Positions 28,817-37,865 are shown, numbered from the stretch's first letter. The stretch is DNA of 64,000 nucleotides from Rhizobium johnstonii 3841 (GCF_000009265.1 NC_008380.1:4857501-4921500); one strand, 5' to 3'. Program-made: numbers and translations. Notes: generated by a model from the sequence alone, not told the origin.

Positions 28817-29869
28817 TCAATCGGCCGGCGGATAGGAATGCTCGCCGCCGCGATAATCGGTGACGGTATAACATCCGTCGCCTGTCGCCCGCATCGCGCT
28901 TCCGCTGATGACGGCCTTGCCGTGACCGCCTGGGATATCGAGGATGTAGGCCGGCTGGCAGAGACCGGAAATCCGGCCGCGCAGCGCCGCGACGATCTCC
29001 TGCCCCTCCTCGATCGTCACTCTGAAATGACTGGTGCCAGGCGCCAGATCCGGATGATGCAGATAATAGGGTTTGACGCGGATTTCGACAAAGGCCTTCA
29101 TCAGCTTCGCCAGCACGTCGGGATCGTCATTGACACCCTTGAGCAGCACCGACTGGCTGACCATGGCGATGCCGGCATCGACGAGGCGGGCGCAGGCGGC
29201 CCGCGCTTCCGGCGTCAGTTCGCGGACATGGTTGGCGTGCAGCGCGATATAGACCGTCTTGCCGCTCGCCTTCAGCGCGGCGATCAGCGCCGCATCGATC
29301 TTTTCGGGGTCGACGACCGGAACACGCGTGTGAAACCTGATGATCTTCACATGCGTGATGCCGGCAAGCGCCTCCATGATCTCGCCGAGCCGGCGCGAGG
29401 AAAGAACCAGCGGATCGCCGCCGGTGAGGATGACCTCCCAGATCTCCTCATCACTGTGGATATAATCGAAGGCGGCCTGCATCGCCGCCGCATCGAGCGT
29501 GCCGAGGCCCTGTGGCCCTACCATTTCGCGCCGGAAGCAGAAGCGGCAATAGACCGGGCAGACGTGCACGGCCTTGAGCAACACACGATCGGGATAGCGG
29601 TGAACGATGCCTTCGACGGGGCTGTGGGCATGATCGCCGATCGGATCGGCGCGTTCTTCCGGGGCGATCGTGAGTTCGGCTGCATCGGGCACGAATTGCC
29701 GAGCGATCGGATCATCGGGATCGGCTCGATCAATGAGCTTGCTGATCGCAGGCGTCAGCGCAACGGCGTAACGCGCCGCCACCTCCTCGAGCGCTACGCG
29801 ATCGGCAGGCGCGACCAGCCCCGCCTTCATAAGATCGTCGACGCTCTTGATCGGTTTGACGACATTCAT
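28817..29869 (-). CDS. epmB: EF-P beta-lysylation protein EpmB (lysine 2,3-aminomutase-like)
   Basis: A 350-residue radical SAM enzyme. The cluster cysteines are C104, C108 and C111 (CPVYCRFC), followed by GGDPLVLSSRRL and the PLP-lysine segment PGGHGK near the C-terminus. It converts (S)-alpha-lysine to (R)-beta-lysine for EF-P modification. Length fits EpmB (short form) rather than catabolic KamA, which carries a longer C-terminal part. Its start overlaps the epmA stop by 4 bp, and efp lies divergent about 150 bp beyond epmA, which settles the assignment. Confidence 0.92.
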   Translation of the reverse strand: MNVVKPIKSVDDLMKAGLVAPADRVALEEVAARYAVALTPAISKLIDRADPDDPIARQFVPDAAELTIAPEERADPIGDHAHSPVEGIVHRYPDRVLLKAVHVCPVYCRFCFRREMVGPQGLGTLDAAAMQAAFDYIHSDEEIWEVILTGGDPLVLSSRRLGEIMEALAGITHVKIIRFHTRVPVVDPEKIDAALIAALKASGKTVYIALHANHVRELTPEARAACARLVDAGIAMVSQSVLLKGVNDDPDVLAKLMKAFVEIRVKPYYLHHPDLAPGTSHFRVTIEEGQEIVAALRGRISGLCQPAYILDIPGGHGKAVISGSAMRATGDGCYTVTDYRGGEHSYPPAD

Positions 29870-30927
29870 CTTCCATACTCCGCCACCGGCGCCCAGAGCA
29901 CCTGGTCGATGCGTGATGCTCCCGTCGCCAGCATCACCAACCGGTCGAAGCCGAGCGCGATACCGCTTGCCTCAGGCATCAGCGGCAGCGCGGCGAGGAA
30001 ATCCTCGTCGATCGGATAGGTCTCGCCGTAGACCCGCGCCTTCTCGGCCATCTCGATCTCGAACCGTCGCCGCTGTTCGGCAGCGTTGGTGAGTTCGCCG
30101 AAGCCATTGGCAAGCTCGACGCCGCAGGCATAGAGCTCGAAACGCTCGGCAACCCTGGGGTCGTGTGCCGAGGGACGGGCAAGGGCTGCCTCCGAAATCG
30201 GATATTCGTCGAGGATGGTGATGCAGCCGAAACCGAGACGCGGTTCGATCTTTTCGACCAGCACCCGGCTGAAGAGATCGGCCCAGCCATCGTCATCGGC
30301 AACACGCATGCCGACGCGCTTCGTCTCGGCCGCCAGATGGTCGCGGTCGGTCGAACCGTCGGCGGCAACGGAGGCGAGAAGATCGATGCCGGCATGACGC
30401 TCGAACGCTTCGGCAACGCTGATCCGCTCCGGCCCGGCAAAGGGGTCGCTCTCGGCGCCGCGATAGGCAAGCTTCCCGGTCTTTACCGTCTCAGTCGCAA
30501 GCGCCAGGATCCGCACGCAATCCATCATCAGGCTCTCGTAGCTTTCGCCGGCCCGATACCATTCGAGCATGGTGAACTCAGGATGATGCAGCGGCCCGCG
30601 CTCGCGGTTGCGATAGACATGGGCAAAACACGAGATGCGCTCCTCGCCCGCCGCAAGCAGCTTCTTGCAGGCAAATTCCGGCGAGGTGTGCAGGTAGAAC
30701 GGCGCCTTTTGCCCATCCGTCGTCAGCGCTTCCGTTGCGAAGGCATGCAGATGCGCCTCGTTGCCGGGAGAGACCTGCAGCACCGCCGTATCCACCTCGA
30801 TAAAATCCTCGCGCGCGAAAAACCCGCGCAACGCCGCCTGGATCGCATTACGTCCGATCAGGAACGGACGGCGGTCGGCATGCACGGACGGGGTCCACCA
30901 GGGGGACGCTTTCGCCGAAGAGTTCAT
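29866..30927 (-). CDS. epmA: EF-P--(R)-beta-lysine ligase EpmA (GenX/PoxA)
   Basis: A 353-residue class II lysyl-tRNA synthetase paralog lacking the anticodon-binding domain. It has FFAREDFIEVDTAVLQVSPGNEAHLHAF, LHTSPEFACKKLLAAGEERISCFAHVYRNRERGPLHHPEFTMLEWYRA (motif 2), and EASGIALGFDRLVML (motif 3). It attaches beta-lysine to the conserved lysine of EF-P. It is upstream of and coupled to epmB. No epmC hydroxylase gene is nearby, as is usual in this group. Confidence 0.93.
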   Translation of the reverse strand: MNSSAKASPWWTPSVHADRRPFLIGRNAIQAALRGFFAREDFIEVDTAVLQVSPGNEAHLHAFATEALTTDGQKAPFYLHTSPEFACKKLLAAGEERISCFAHVYRNRERGPLHHPEFTMLEWYRAGESYESLMMDCVRILALATETVKTGKLAYRGAESDPFAGPERISVAEAFERHAGIDLLASVAADGSTDRDHLAAETKRVGMRVADDDGWADLFSRVLVEKIEPRLGFGCITILDEYPISEAALARPSAHDPRVAERFELYACGVELANGFGELTNAAEQRRRFEIEMAEKARVYGETYPIDEDFLAALPLMPEASGIALGFDRLVMLATGASRIDQVLWAPVAEYGR

Positions 30928-31075
30928 TCCAAGCTTTCTTCGCCGGAGAAGCCGGTATGGGGGGTGGCTATTTCCCGGATTTTAGGTTAGTTGCGCCCCA
31001 AAGAAAAACATTTGCGTCTTCGGGGCGTCTCGACAGTCATCTACGACGCCGAAAGCCGAGTTACAAGGAAGTCTT

Positions 31076-31645
31076 ATGGTCAAGGTCATCGCCTCTTCGG
31101 TCCGCAAGGGCAACGTTCTCGATGTCGACGGCAAGCTCTACGTCGTTCTCACCGCCCAGAACTTTCATCCGGGCAAGGGCACGCCGGTCACCCAGGTCGA
31201 CATGCGCCGCATCGTCGACGGCGTGAAGGTTTCCGAGCGCTGGCGCACCACCGAACAGGTCGAGCGCGCCTTCGTCGAAGACGTCTCCTTCCAGTTTCTC
31301 TATGAAGACGGCGAAGGCTTCCACTTCATGAACCCGTCGAGCTACGATCAGGTCGTCGTCGATGTCGACACGATGGGTGACGACAAGGCTTATCTGCAGG
31401 AAGGCATGTCCTGCATCCTCTCGATGCATGAAGGTATTGCGCTGGCGCTCCAACTGCCGCGCCATGTCACGCTCGAAATCATGGAGACGGAACCGGTCGT
31501 CAAGGGCCAGACGGCATCGTCCTCCTACAAGCCGGCGATACTGTCGAACGGCGTGCGCGCCATGGTGCCGCCGCACATCAATGCCGGCACCCGTGTCGTC
31601 ATCGCCACGGAAGACAATTCCTACGTCGAACGCGCCAAGGACTGA
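31076..31645 (+). CDS. efp: Translation elongation factor P
   Basis: A 189-residue EF-P with three beta-barrel domains. The modification site is Lys34 in HPGKGTPV. The domain II/III junction TVKGQT-like text (EPVVKGQTASSSYKPAILSNGVRAMVPPHI) and the C-terminal GTRVVIATEDNSYVERAKD are standard. It rescues ribosomes stalled at polyproline stretches. ATG 31076 follows AAGGA 7 nt upstream. It is divergent from epmA-epmB, which encode its beta-lysine modification enzymes, and is followed by a strong terminator. Confidence 0.97.
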   Translation: MVKVIASSVRKGNVLDVDGKLYVVLTAQNFHPGKGTPVTQVDMRRIVDGVKVSERWRTTEQVERAFVEDVSFQFLYEDGEGFHFMNPSSYDQVVVDVDTMGDDKAYLQEGMSCILSMHEGIALALQLPRHVTLEIMETEPVVKGQTASSSYKPAILSNGVRAMVPPHINAGTRVVIATEDNSYVERAKD

Positions 31646-31668
31646 TCCTGGTTTCAGCCTATCGAACA

Positions 31669-31693
31669 GGCCGGCTCACGCCGGCCTTTTTTT
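31669..31693 (+). terminator. Rho-independent terminator of efp
   Basis: A 7-bp GC stem (GGCCGGC / GCCGGCC) with a TCAC loop, followed by seven T residues, about 24 bp after the efp stop. Confidence 0.9.
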
Positions 31694-31722
31694 GTATCCG
31701 CCGTCTCAATTAAATAATCACA

Positions 31723-31771
31723 GCATGATGTCGTCCGAAAACCGCGGCACACTTTTGCGCGACATGCTTTA
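31723..31771. repeat. Rhizobial intergenic palindromic repeat, copy 1
   Basis: An inverted-repeat element bounded by GCATGATGTCG and GCGACATGC, with an inner CGCAAAAG-type core in reverse orientation. It shares its core with the copies at 47461 and 55651. Its last three bases form the stop codon of the SIS-domain gene on the minus strand. Confidence 0.65.
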
Positions 31772-32497
31772 GAGATGCGGGTTGCGCGGCCGGTATTTCT
31801 TGACGAGCTTCTGGTTGATCTCGGCAGCGCCCGGCATGTTGGCGCTGAGATAAATTGGCGCATCGCCGGATTTCGAAAGCTCCGAGGCGACTTCCGCGAA
31901 GATCGCATTGATGACCGTGACCCCGACCGCCGTCGAGACTGGCCCAACCCGAAGCCCTGTGCCTTCGAGATCGATAACGGCGTCACCCGGTGGCAGCCCG
32001 TTGTCGAGCACCACATCGGCCACGTCGGCAAGCCGCCGGCGGCCATTAGCGATCGCTGAGGAATAGGCGATCGACGTGATGGCAATCACCTTTGCGCCGA
32101 TTTCGCGCGAATAGTCGGCTGCCTCGATCGGCGCGGCGTTCACGCCCGAATTGGAGGCGATGATGATGACATCGCCCGGCTGCATGCCGTAACGCTCCAG
32201 CATCGGCCGCACCAGGCCTTGCGTGCGCTCATAGACCGAACTGATGACCGCGCCCTCATGCAGCATGGCCGAGCCGACGAGGACCGGCACGGTGAAGGCG
32301 AGCCCGCCGGCACGATAGTGCACCTCTTCCGCCAGCATATGCGAATGGCCGGTGCCGAAGACATAGACGCGCTTATCGCCGTGGGCAGCATCGAGGATGA
32401 CGGCTGCTGCCTGCGCCATCGGCTCGGCAAGCGTCTGCTTCAATTCTTCCAGCCGACCGATAAGGTTGGAGAAATAGGCATCGGTAATGTCGGTCAT
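31769..32497 (-). CDS. SIS-domain sugar isomerase family protein
   Basis: A 242-residue single SIS-domain protein (VYVFGTGHSHMLAEEVHYRAGGLAF, then VIIIASNSGVNAAPIEAADYSREIGAKVIAITS), which binds phosphosugars. The start at 32497 gives the usual family length; the open frame continuing to 33079 runs through nagA antisense-frame sequence and is not real. It is the last gene of the amino-sugar operon after nagA (17-bp gap). Its precise reaction is unknown; isomerisation or binding of an amino-sugar phosphate is inferred. Confidence 0.85.
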   Translation of the reverse strand: MTDITDAYFSNLIGRLEELKQTLAEPMAQAAAVILDAAHGDKRVYVFGTGHSHMLAEEVHYRAGGLAFTVPVLVGSAMLHEGAVISSVYERTQGLVRPMLERYGMQPGDVIIIASNSGVNAAPIEAADYSREIGAKVIAITSIAYSSAIANGRRRLADVADVVLDNGLPPGDAVIDLEGTGLRVGPVSTAVGVTVINAIFAEVASELSKSGDAPIYLSANMPGAAEINQKLVKKYRPRNPHL

Positions 32498-32514
32498 CCG
32501 GCTTATCCTTGATT

Positions 32515-33666
32515 TCAGGCCGCTTCGCCGCTGAGCCAGGTGGCGGTGACGGCAAGCGCATCGGTGAGATGCACGAGATCGGCACGCGCGCCCGGCGAGA
32601 GATGGCCGCGATCGCCAAGCCGGAGGAACCGGGCCGGATAAAGGGTCGCCATACGCAAGGCCTCGGCGAGCGTCAGGTCGAGATAGGTGACGCCGTAACG
32701 GATCGTCGAGATCATGTCGACGTCGGAACCGGCCAGCGTGCCGTCGGACAGCACCAGCTTCGAGCAGAATCCGCCCCTTTCGCGCCGGACGGTGCGCCCG
32801 TTCAGCGTGAACGAGTCCTTTTCCGACCCGACGAGCGACATCGCGTCGGTGACGAAAAACAGTTTGCCTTCGCCGCGTTTGGCGCGCAGCGCCGTGCGCA
32901 GGGCCTTCGGATCGACATGATGGCCGTCGGCGATGATGCCGCACCAGGTCGAAGGATGATCGATCGCCGCGCCGACGAGACCGGGCGCCCGGTGTCCCAA
33001 CTGGCTCATGGCGTTGAAGAGGTGCGTGACGCCCCGCGCGCCGGCATCGAAACGTTCTTCCGCCGCCTCGCTCGAACAATCGGAATGGCCGATGCTGACG
33101 GTGACGCCAGCTTCCGCAAGCTCACGCACCTGGGCAACCGTCACCTGCTCGGCGGCCATGGTGACGAGCAGCGTGCCGATCGCCTCGCGCGCCCGGATGA
33201 AAGCCTTGACATCGCGGTCCTCCACCGGCCGCATCAGTTCGGCCAGATGCGCGCCCTTGCGCGCAGGCGCCAGATGCGGGCCTTCCAGATGCAGGCCGGC
33301 GACGCCGCGGTTCATTTTCACTGCCTCCTTGGCCGCCTCGATGGCGGCAATGGAGGCCTCTGATGTATCGGTGATCAGCGTCGGCAGCAGCGACGTCGTG
33401 CCATAGGGCCGGTGCCCGCCGGCGATAATGTCCATCGAGGCAACGGAAGGCTCGTCGTTCAGCATCCGCCCGGCGCCGCCATTGACCTGCGCATCGATGA
33501 AGCCGGCCGACAGAACACCGCCGGCAAACGTTACCACTTCGCCTTCCGGCAGATCATTTCTTGCAACGATCGCTTCGACGCGGCCGCCGGCAACGATGAG
33601 GGCTTTGTCGTCATGGAAGCGCTCGCCGTCGAATATGCGGGCGCCGAGGAAGATCTTACGTCCCAT
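32515..33666 (-). CDS. nagA: N-acetylglucosamine-6-phosphate deacetylase
   Basis: A 383-residue amidohydrolase. Key segments are GFIDAQVNGGAGRMLND, GLHLEGPHLAPARKGAHL with the metal-binding glutamate, SIGHSDCSSEAA, GVTHLFNAMSQLGHRAPG, and FVTDAMSLVGSEKDSF with the catalytic aspartate. It converts GlcNAc-6-P to GlcN-6-P in the cytosol. Its start overlaps the stop of the upstream isomerase gene by one base, in an operon under a GntR regulator. Confidence 0.94.
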   Translation of the reverse strand: MGRKIFLGARIFDGERFHDDKALIVAGGRVEAIVARNDLPEGEVVTFAGGVLSAGFIDAQVNGGAGRMLNDEPSVASMDIIAGGHRPYGTTSLLPTLITDTSEASIAAIEAAKEAVKMNRGVAGLHLEGPHLAPARKGAHLAELMRPVEDRDVKAFIRAREAIGTLLVTMAAEQVTVAQVRELAEAGVTVSIGHSDCSSEAAEERFDAGARGVTHLFNAMSQLGHRAPGLVGAAIDHPSTWCGIIADGHHVDPKALRTALRAKRGEGKLFFVTDAMSLVGSEKDSFTLNGRTVRRERGGFCSKLVLSDGTLAGSDVDMISTIRYGVTYLDLTLAEALRMATLYPARFLRLGDRGHLSPGARADLVHLTDALAVTATWLSGEAA

Positions 33667-34697
33667 CAGACCGTCTCCGTCACCTTGAGCAGGTTTGCCG
33701 GCTTGTCGGGGTCGAAGCCCTTGCGGCGCGTCACCGACTCGATCAGCCGGTAATAGACGAGCAGCGACACCAGTGGATCGACGAGGCCGTTGCCCGTCGT
33801 CGGCACGCGCAGATGGACGCCGGAGAGCGGCTGAGTCGAGAAGCCGACGGTGGTGGCGCCGAGTTTCTGCAGGCGTTCCAACGCCTGGACATTGTTGGCG
33901 AAGGCCGCATCATCGGGCGCAAAGGCGACGATCGGGAAGCCCGGCTGTACCAGGCGCATGGGGCCATGCATCAGTTCCGCCAGCGAAAAGGCTTCGGCAT
34001 GCAGGCCGGAGGTTTCCTTGGTCTTCAGCGCCGCTTCGAGCGCGATCGCGAAGGCTGGGCCGCGGCCGGCCGTATAAAGCGAGGTCGCGTTGAAGAGCAC
34101 CTCCTCGGCTGCCGCCGTGTCGATGCCGGCGGTCGCCGACAGCGCCTCCGGCAGCTTGCCGAGCGCGGCCTGCAGATCGGACGCACCGCCGATGGCAGCC
34201 GTTACCCCGGAAAGGGCTGCAACCGAGGCGATGAAGGATTTTGTCGCCGCAACACTCTTTTCCGCGCCGGCATTGAGACCGAGAACAATATCGGCCTGCT
34301 TCGCAAGCGGGCTGTCGGTGACGTTGACGACGGCGATCGTCGTCGCTCCGCCCTTCTTCGCCGCATCCTGCAGCGCGACGATGTCGGGGCTGGCACCCGA
34401 CTGCGAGACGGTGAAGTGGACACCGCCCTTCAGGTGCAGCGCCGCACCATAGACGGAAGCGATCGACGGGCCGACCGAGGCGACCGGAAGGCCGCAGGTG
34501 ATCTCGAAGAGATATTTGAAAAAGGTGGCGGCGTGGTCCGAGGAGCCGCGCGCCGCCGTCGTCACCACGCTCGGGCGAGCGGACGAAAACAGCCGGGCGA
34601 TCTCGGCAAAGACCGGTTTTTCCTTTTCGAGCAGCGTGGCCACCACCTCGGGCGATTGGCCGGCTTCCTGCAGCATCAGTGATTGGTTGTCATTCAT
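33666..34697 (-). CDS. GlmS-like double-SIS deaminase/isomerase (NagB-II type)
   Basis: A 343-residue protein with two SIS domains and no glutaminase domain: TAARGSSDHAATFFKYLFEITCGLPVASV, then VSQSGASPDIVALQDAAKKGGATTIAVVN, and a second SIS domain with GRGPAFAIALEAALKTKETSGLHAEAFSLAELMHGP. It matches the isomerase half of GlmS and NagB-II enzymes, which convert glucosamine-6-phosphate to fructose-6-phosphate and ammonia. It overlaps the GntR gene by 4 bp and nagA by 1 bp, so it most likely supplies the deaminase step after NagA. No classical NagB is present. Confidence 0.88.
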   Translation of the reverse strand: MNDNQSLMLQEAGQSPEVVATLLEKEKPVFAEIARLFSSARPSVVTTAARGSSDHAATFFKYLFEITCGLPVASVGPSIASVYGAALHLKGGVHFTVSQSGASPDIVALQDAAKKGGATTIAVVNVTDSPLAKQADIVLGLNAGAEKSVAATKSFIASVAALSGVTAAIGGASDLQAALGKLPEALSATAGIDTAAAEEVLFNATSLYTAGRGPAFAIALEAALKTKETSGLHAEAFSLAELMHGPMRLVQPGFPIVAFAPDDAAFANNVQALERLQKLGATTVGFSTQPLSGVHLRVPTTGNGLVDPLVSLLVYYRLIESVTRRKGFDPDKPANLLKVTETV

Positions 34698-35467
34698 AGG
34701 TCATCTCCGATTCTCAATTCGGCAACGAAATCATAGGCATCGCCGCGATAATGCGAGCGGGTATATTCGACGACGCGTTGGTCTTCCAGGCGCGACACAC
34801 GTTCGATCAGAAGCGCCGGCGCGCCTGATTTGACGTTCAGGATCGCGGCGGAGGACGGGTCGAGCGTGACCGCCGTCAGCCGCTGCAGCGCGCGCACAGG
34901 CTTGTGGCCGCTGGCCGTCAACGCATCGTAAAGCGATCCCTCGCCGCCGGCATCGTGCCCCAGGAACTTGATCGGCACCACGGCGCGTTCGATCGCCAGC
35001 GGCAGGCCGTCGGCAAGGCGCAAGCGGTCGAGCCTCAGCACCGGCTCGTCGCCGCCGAGACCGAGCAGGAAGGATTCCTCCGGCGACGGCGTATTGACCG
35101 CCCGCGACAATATCCGTGCGGCCGGCAGACGCCCGCGCGAACGCATGTCGGCGGAGAAGGAAGAAAGCCGCCAGAGCGACTGTTCCATGCGTTCCACCCT
35201 GCTCGATACGAAAGTACCGCTTCCGTGGCGCGATTCCAGTGCGCCGGATGCCATCAGGTCGCGATAGGCGGTGCGCACGGTGACACGGCCAAGCTTCAAA
35301 GCCTCGGCAAGGTCGCGCTCGCCCGGCAGTGCGGTGCCGGGCTTCAGCAGCCCTTCCTGAATGAGGCCGGTCAGCGTCTGCGCCAGCCGCTTGTAGAGCG
35401 GCCCGGTCAGCGCCTCGTCACGCAGGCCGCGGCTGTTCAGTTCCGCTATCAGACTGGTTCTATCCAT
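34694..35467 (-). CDS. GntR/HutC-family regulator of amino-sugar genes
   Basis: A 257-residue regulator with an N-terminal winged helix (LYKRLAQTLTGLIQEGLLKPGTALPGERDLAEALKLGRVTVRTAYRDL) and a UTRA effector domain (PVLRLDRLRLADGLPLAIERAVVP, DPSSAAILNVKSGAPALLIERVS). ATG 35467 is preferred; the upstream in-frame TTG at 35497 lies within the operator-like direct repeats. It is the first gene of the operon and probably represses it, with relief by GlcN-6-P or GlcNAc-6-P as in NagR/NagQ systems (inference). Confidence 0.88.
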   Translation of the reverse strand: MDRTSLIAELNSRGLRDEALTGPLYKRLAQTLTGLIQEGLLKPGTALPGERDLAEALKLGRVTVRTAYRDLMASGALESRHGSGTFVSSRVERMEQSLWRLSSFSADMRSRGRLPAARILSRAVNTPSPEESFLLGLGGDEPVLRLDRLRLADGLPLAIERAVVPIKFLGHDAGGEGSLYDALTASGHKPVRALQRLTAVTLDPSSAAILNVKSGAPALLIERVSRLEDQRVVEYTRSHYRGDAYDFVAELRIGDDL

Positions 35468-35476
35468 GGGCACACA

Positions 35477-35495
35477 ATAGAACCTATATAGAACC
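35477..35495 (-). promoter_or_regulatory. Direct-repeat operator of the GntR operon
   Basis: ATAGAACC occurs twice, at 35477-35484 and 35488-35495, with an 11-bp period (one helical turn), beginning 10 bp before the GntR start codon. This is a good candidate autorepression site; no Shine-Dalgarno is visible there, so the transcript may have a very short leader. Confidence 0.5.
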
Positions 35496-35524
35496 AATCG
35501 GCAAGACAGAATCGAGCGCAGAAA

Positions 35525-35558
35525 GAAAAAACCCTCGCCGGCGGACCGGCAAGGGTTT
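35525..35558 (-). terminator. Rho-independent terminator downstream of galM
   Basis: A stem of ACCCT/AGGGT and CCGG/CCGG with small mismatches is followed by TTTTTTC on the minus strand. It separates galM from the GntR operon. Confidence 0.7.
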
Positions 35559-35590
35559 CATAACGCTCAAATTTGACAGCCGCGCGTCGA

Positions 35591-35622
35591 CAGCGCCGCG
35601 CGTTTAGAAACGCGCGGCGCTG
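35591..35622. repeat. Perfect 15-bp inverted repeat (palindromic element)
   Basis: CAGCGCCGCGCGTTT and its exact complement are separated by 2 bp, just after the galM stop. A related GACGCGCGGCGCTGT sequence lies at about 18078-18095 between two other convergent genes, so this looks like a dispersed rhizobial palindrome. Confidence 0.55.
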
Positions 35623-35630
35623 GAGGATGC

Positions 35631-36653
35631 TCAGTTCTTGGTGAAGATATAATCCGTCTCCTGGCGCAGCACTTCGCCGGGACGCAGGACTGCATTCGGA
35701 AAACCTTGGTGATTGATGGCATCCGGCCAGATCTGCGTCTCCAGGCAGAAGCCGGCGAATGGGCCGTATTTGCGCCCGCCGATGCCGGGGGCCGCGACAT
35801 CGAGCTTGAAGCCGGCATAGAACTGCACGCCTGGCTCCGTGCTGCGCACCTCCAGTGACACACCGGAATACAGGCTGCGAGCAAGCGCGACGCTCCGCTT
35901 GGCGGTACGCTCACCCGACAGGCAGAAATTATGGTCGTAAAACGCTTGTTGGCTGCCGACGAAACGCTTCATCGGCGCCATCTCGCGGAAATCGAATTCC
36001 GTGCCCTCGACGGGACGGATCTCGCCGGTCGGCACCTGCTTCTCATCGGTCGGCAGATAGTGATCGGCGGCAATCATGATGTCATGGCCAAGCGCATCTT
36101 CGCGGCCGTCGAGATTGAAATAGGCGTGCTGGCAGACATTGGCGAGCGTCGGCTGGTCGCTGGTCGATTCGTAGGTGATCGACAGTTCACCATTGCCATG
36201 CACCCGGAAAGTCGCCTGGATGGTGCAATTGCCGGGATAGCCGGCGCGGCCATCGGGATCGACGATCTTCAGCACCACGCGGTCGACGTCATGCTCGACG
36301 ATCGTCCAATTGCGTTTGGCGATATTGTCGCTGCCGCCATGCAGATGCGTGACGCCGTTTTCATTCGGCTCGAGCTGATAGTCCTTGCCGTCAAGCGTGA
36401 ACCTGCCGCCGCCGACGCGGTTGGCGCAGCGGCCGGGCGTCGCGCCGAAGTAGGACGAATAAAGGAGATAGCTGTCGAAATCGTCGAAGCCGAGCTGCAG
36501 CGGCGCATCATGTCCCTCGAGACGCAGATCCTGGATGACCGCGCCCCAGCTGATGATCTTGGCCGTCAGCCCGCCGCCCTTGATCACGACGCGATAGACG
36601 GTCTCGCCCGCCTGCGTCTGCCCGAAAACGTCCCGCTCCAACTTATCCGACAT
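35631..36653 (-). CDS. galM: Aldose 1-epimerase (mutarotase)
   Basis: A 340-residue beta-sandwich enzyme. It has GATPGRCANRVGGGRFTLDGKDYQLEPNENGVTHLHGG with active-site Arg and His, TLANVCQHAYFNLDGRED with the catalytic base histidine, and GFCLETQIWPDAINHQGFPNAVLRPGE with the catalytic glutamate. It interconverts alpha and beta anomers of hexoses. ATG 36653 is chosen because the longer frame would need a TTG start. It stands alone between two terminators. Confidence 0.93.
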   Translation of the reverse strand: MSDKLERDVFGQTQAGETVYRVVIKGGGLTAKIISWGAVIQDLRLEGHDAPLQLGFDDFDSYLLYSSYFGATPGRCANRVGGGRFTLDGKDYQLEPNENGVTHLHGGSDNIAKRNWTIVEHDVDRVVLKIVDPDGRAGYPGNCTIQATFRVHGNGELSITYESTSDQPTLANVCQHAYFNLDGREDALGHDIMIAADHYLPTDEKQVPTGEIRPVEGTEFDFREMAPMKRFVGSQQAFYDHNFCLSGERTAKRSVALARSLYSGVSLEVRSTEPGVQFYAGFKLDVAAPGIGGRKYGPFAGFCLETQIWPDAINHQGFPNAVLRPGEVLRQETDYIFTKN

Positions 36654-36821
36654 GATCGACCGTCCATTCTGTCCCTGCTGAAAATTCCTCAATTCGGAAT
36701 CGATTTGAGGAATTTGCAGCGATTCAAAGTGTGCATTGCACGTCCGACGAAGACGCGCGGTGTGGTAGGCTTCAGGGCAGGAACCTGCCCGGATTTGCTT
36801 CGATCCGCAACCGGCGGATCA

Positions 36822-36849
36822 GAAAGAAAAGCCGCAGCAGTGATGCGGC
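36822..36849 (-). terminator. Probable terminator of metA
   Basis: A GCCGCA/TGCGGC stem with a 7-nt loop is followed by TTTTCTTTC on the minus strand, about 30 bp after the metA stop. Confidence 0.65.
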
Positions 36850-36879
36850 GGCATCGGCTCGCGGGTTGATCGGCAACGG

Positions 36880-37803
36880 TCAGAGATCGGTACCGATCTC
36901 TTCCACATCAAAGGGCGTCGTCTGGTAGATTTCGTTGATCCAGTTGCCGAACAGGAGATGCGCATGGCTGCGCCAGCGGTTCTGCGGCGCAAGCGCCGGA
37001 TCGTTATGCGGGAAGTAATTGTGCGGCATCTTGATCGGCACCCCGGCATTGACGTCGCGGAAATACTCGTCGGAAAGCGAGGTGGAATCATATTCGACAT
37101 GGTTGAACATGTAGAGCCGCCGGCCCCTCTTCTCATGCACGAGGCAGACGCCCATTTCGCTGGACTCCATCAGGATCTCCAGGCTTTCGGATTTCTCGAT
37201 ATCGGCGCGGCGCACTTCGGTCCAGCGCGACACCGGCACTTCGAAATTGTCGGAAAAGCCGTTGAGATAGATCGAGGAAGGCTTCAGGTTCCGGTGGCGG
37301 TAGACCCCGAAGGCCTTCTCTTTCAGCTCGTATTTCGGAACGCCGTGAAAATGATAGACCGCCGCCATCGCGCCCCAGCAGACGTTCATCGTCGAATGGA
37401 CATTCGTTTCCGTCCAGTCGAGAATCTCCTGCATCTCCGGCCAATAGGTGACGTCCTCATAGGGCAAAAGCTCGATCGGCGCCCCGGTGATGATGAAGCC
37501 GTCGAACTTGCGGTGCTTTACCTCTTCCCAGGTTTGGTAGAAGGCAAGCAGATGGTCCTCGGAGGTATTCTTCGCCTTGTGGCCGCCGATACGGATAAGC
37601 GACAGTTCCACCTGCAGCGGCGAGGCGCCGACGAGACGGGCCATCTGCAGTTCGGTCTTGATCTTGTTCGGCATGAGGTTGAGCAGCCCGATCTGCAACG
37701 GTCGGATATCCTGACGGATCGCCAACGTCTCGGTCATCACCCGCACACCCTCCTGAACCAGGGTTTCGAAGGCGGGCAGCGTATCGGGGATCTTGATGGG
37801 CAT
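36880..37803 (-). CDS. metA: Homoserine O-acetyltransferase (MetA family)
   Basis: A 307-residue class-I-glutamine-amidotransferase-like acyltransferase of methionine synthesis. The catalytic set is complete: Cys142 (NVCWGAMA), His235 and Glu237 (FNHVEYDS), and Arg249. Position 111 is Glu (GAPIELLPYEDV); Glu at this position is linked to acetyl-CoA use in MetA enzymes, whereas E. coli has Gly and uses succinyl-CoA. ATG 37803 gives exact family numbering, so the open extension to 37842 is rejected. It is controlled by a SAM-II riboswitch directly upstream. Confidence 0.94.
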   Translation of the reverse strand: MPIKIPDTLPAFETLVQEGVRVMTETLAIRQDIRPLQIGLLNLMPNKIKTELQMARLVGASPLQVELSLIRIGGHKAKNTSEDHLLAFYQTWEEVKHRKFDGFIITGAPIELLPYEDVTYWPEMQEILDWTETNVHSTMNVCWGAMAAVYHFHGVPKYELKEKAFGVYRHRNLKPSSIYLNGFSDNFEVPVSRWTEVRRADIEKSESLEILMESSEMGVCLVHEKRGRRLYMFNHVEYDSTSLSDEYFRDVNAGVPIKMPHNYFPHNDPALAPQNRWRSHAHLLFGNWINEIYQTTPFDVEEIGTDL

Positions 37804-37865
37804 TGCGGTCACTCGATCAAAAACAAAAACCGGCGGCGACAAAAATCGCTACCGGTCCGCACGCG

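Noticed and set aside
28817..29869. Catabolic lysine 2,3-aminomutase (KamA) linked to the lysine operon
   Set aside because: It is overlapped by epmA and next to efp, and its length fits EpmB; the pipecolate operon is more than 13 kb away.
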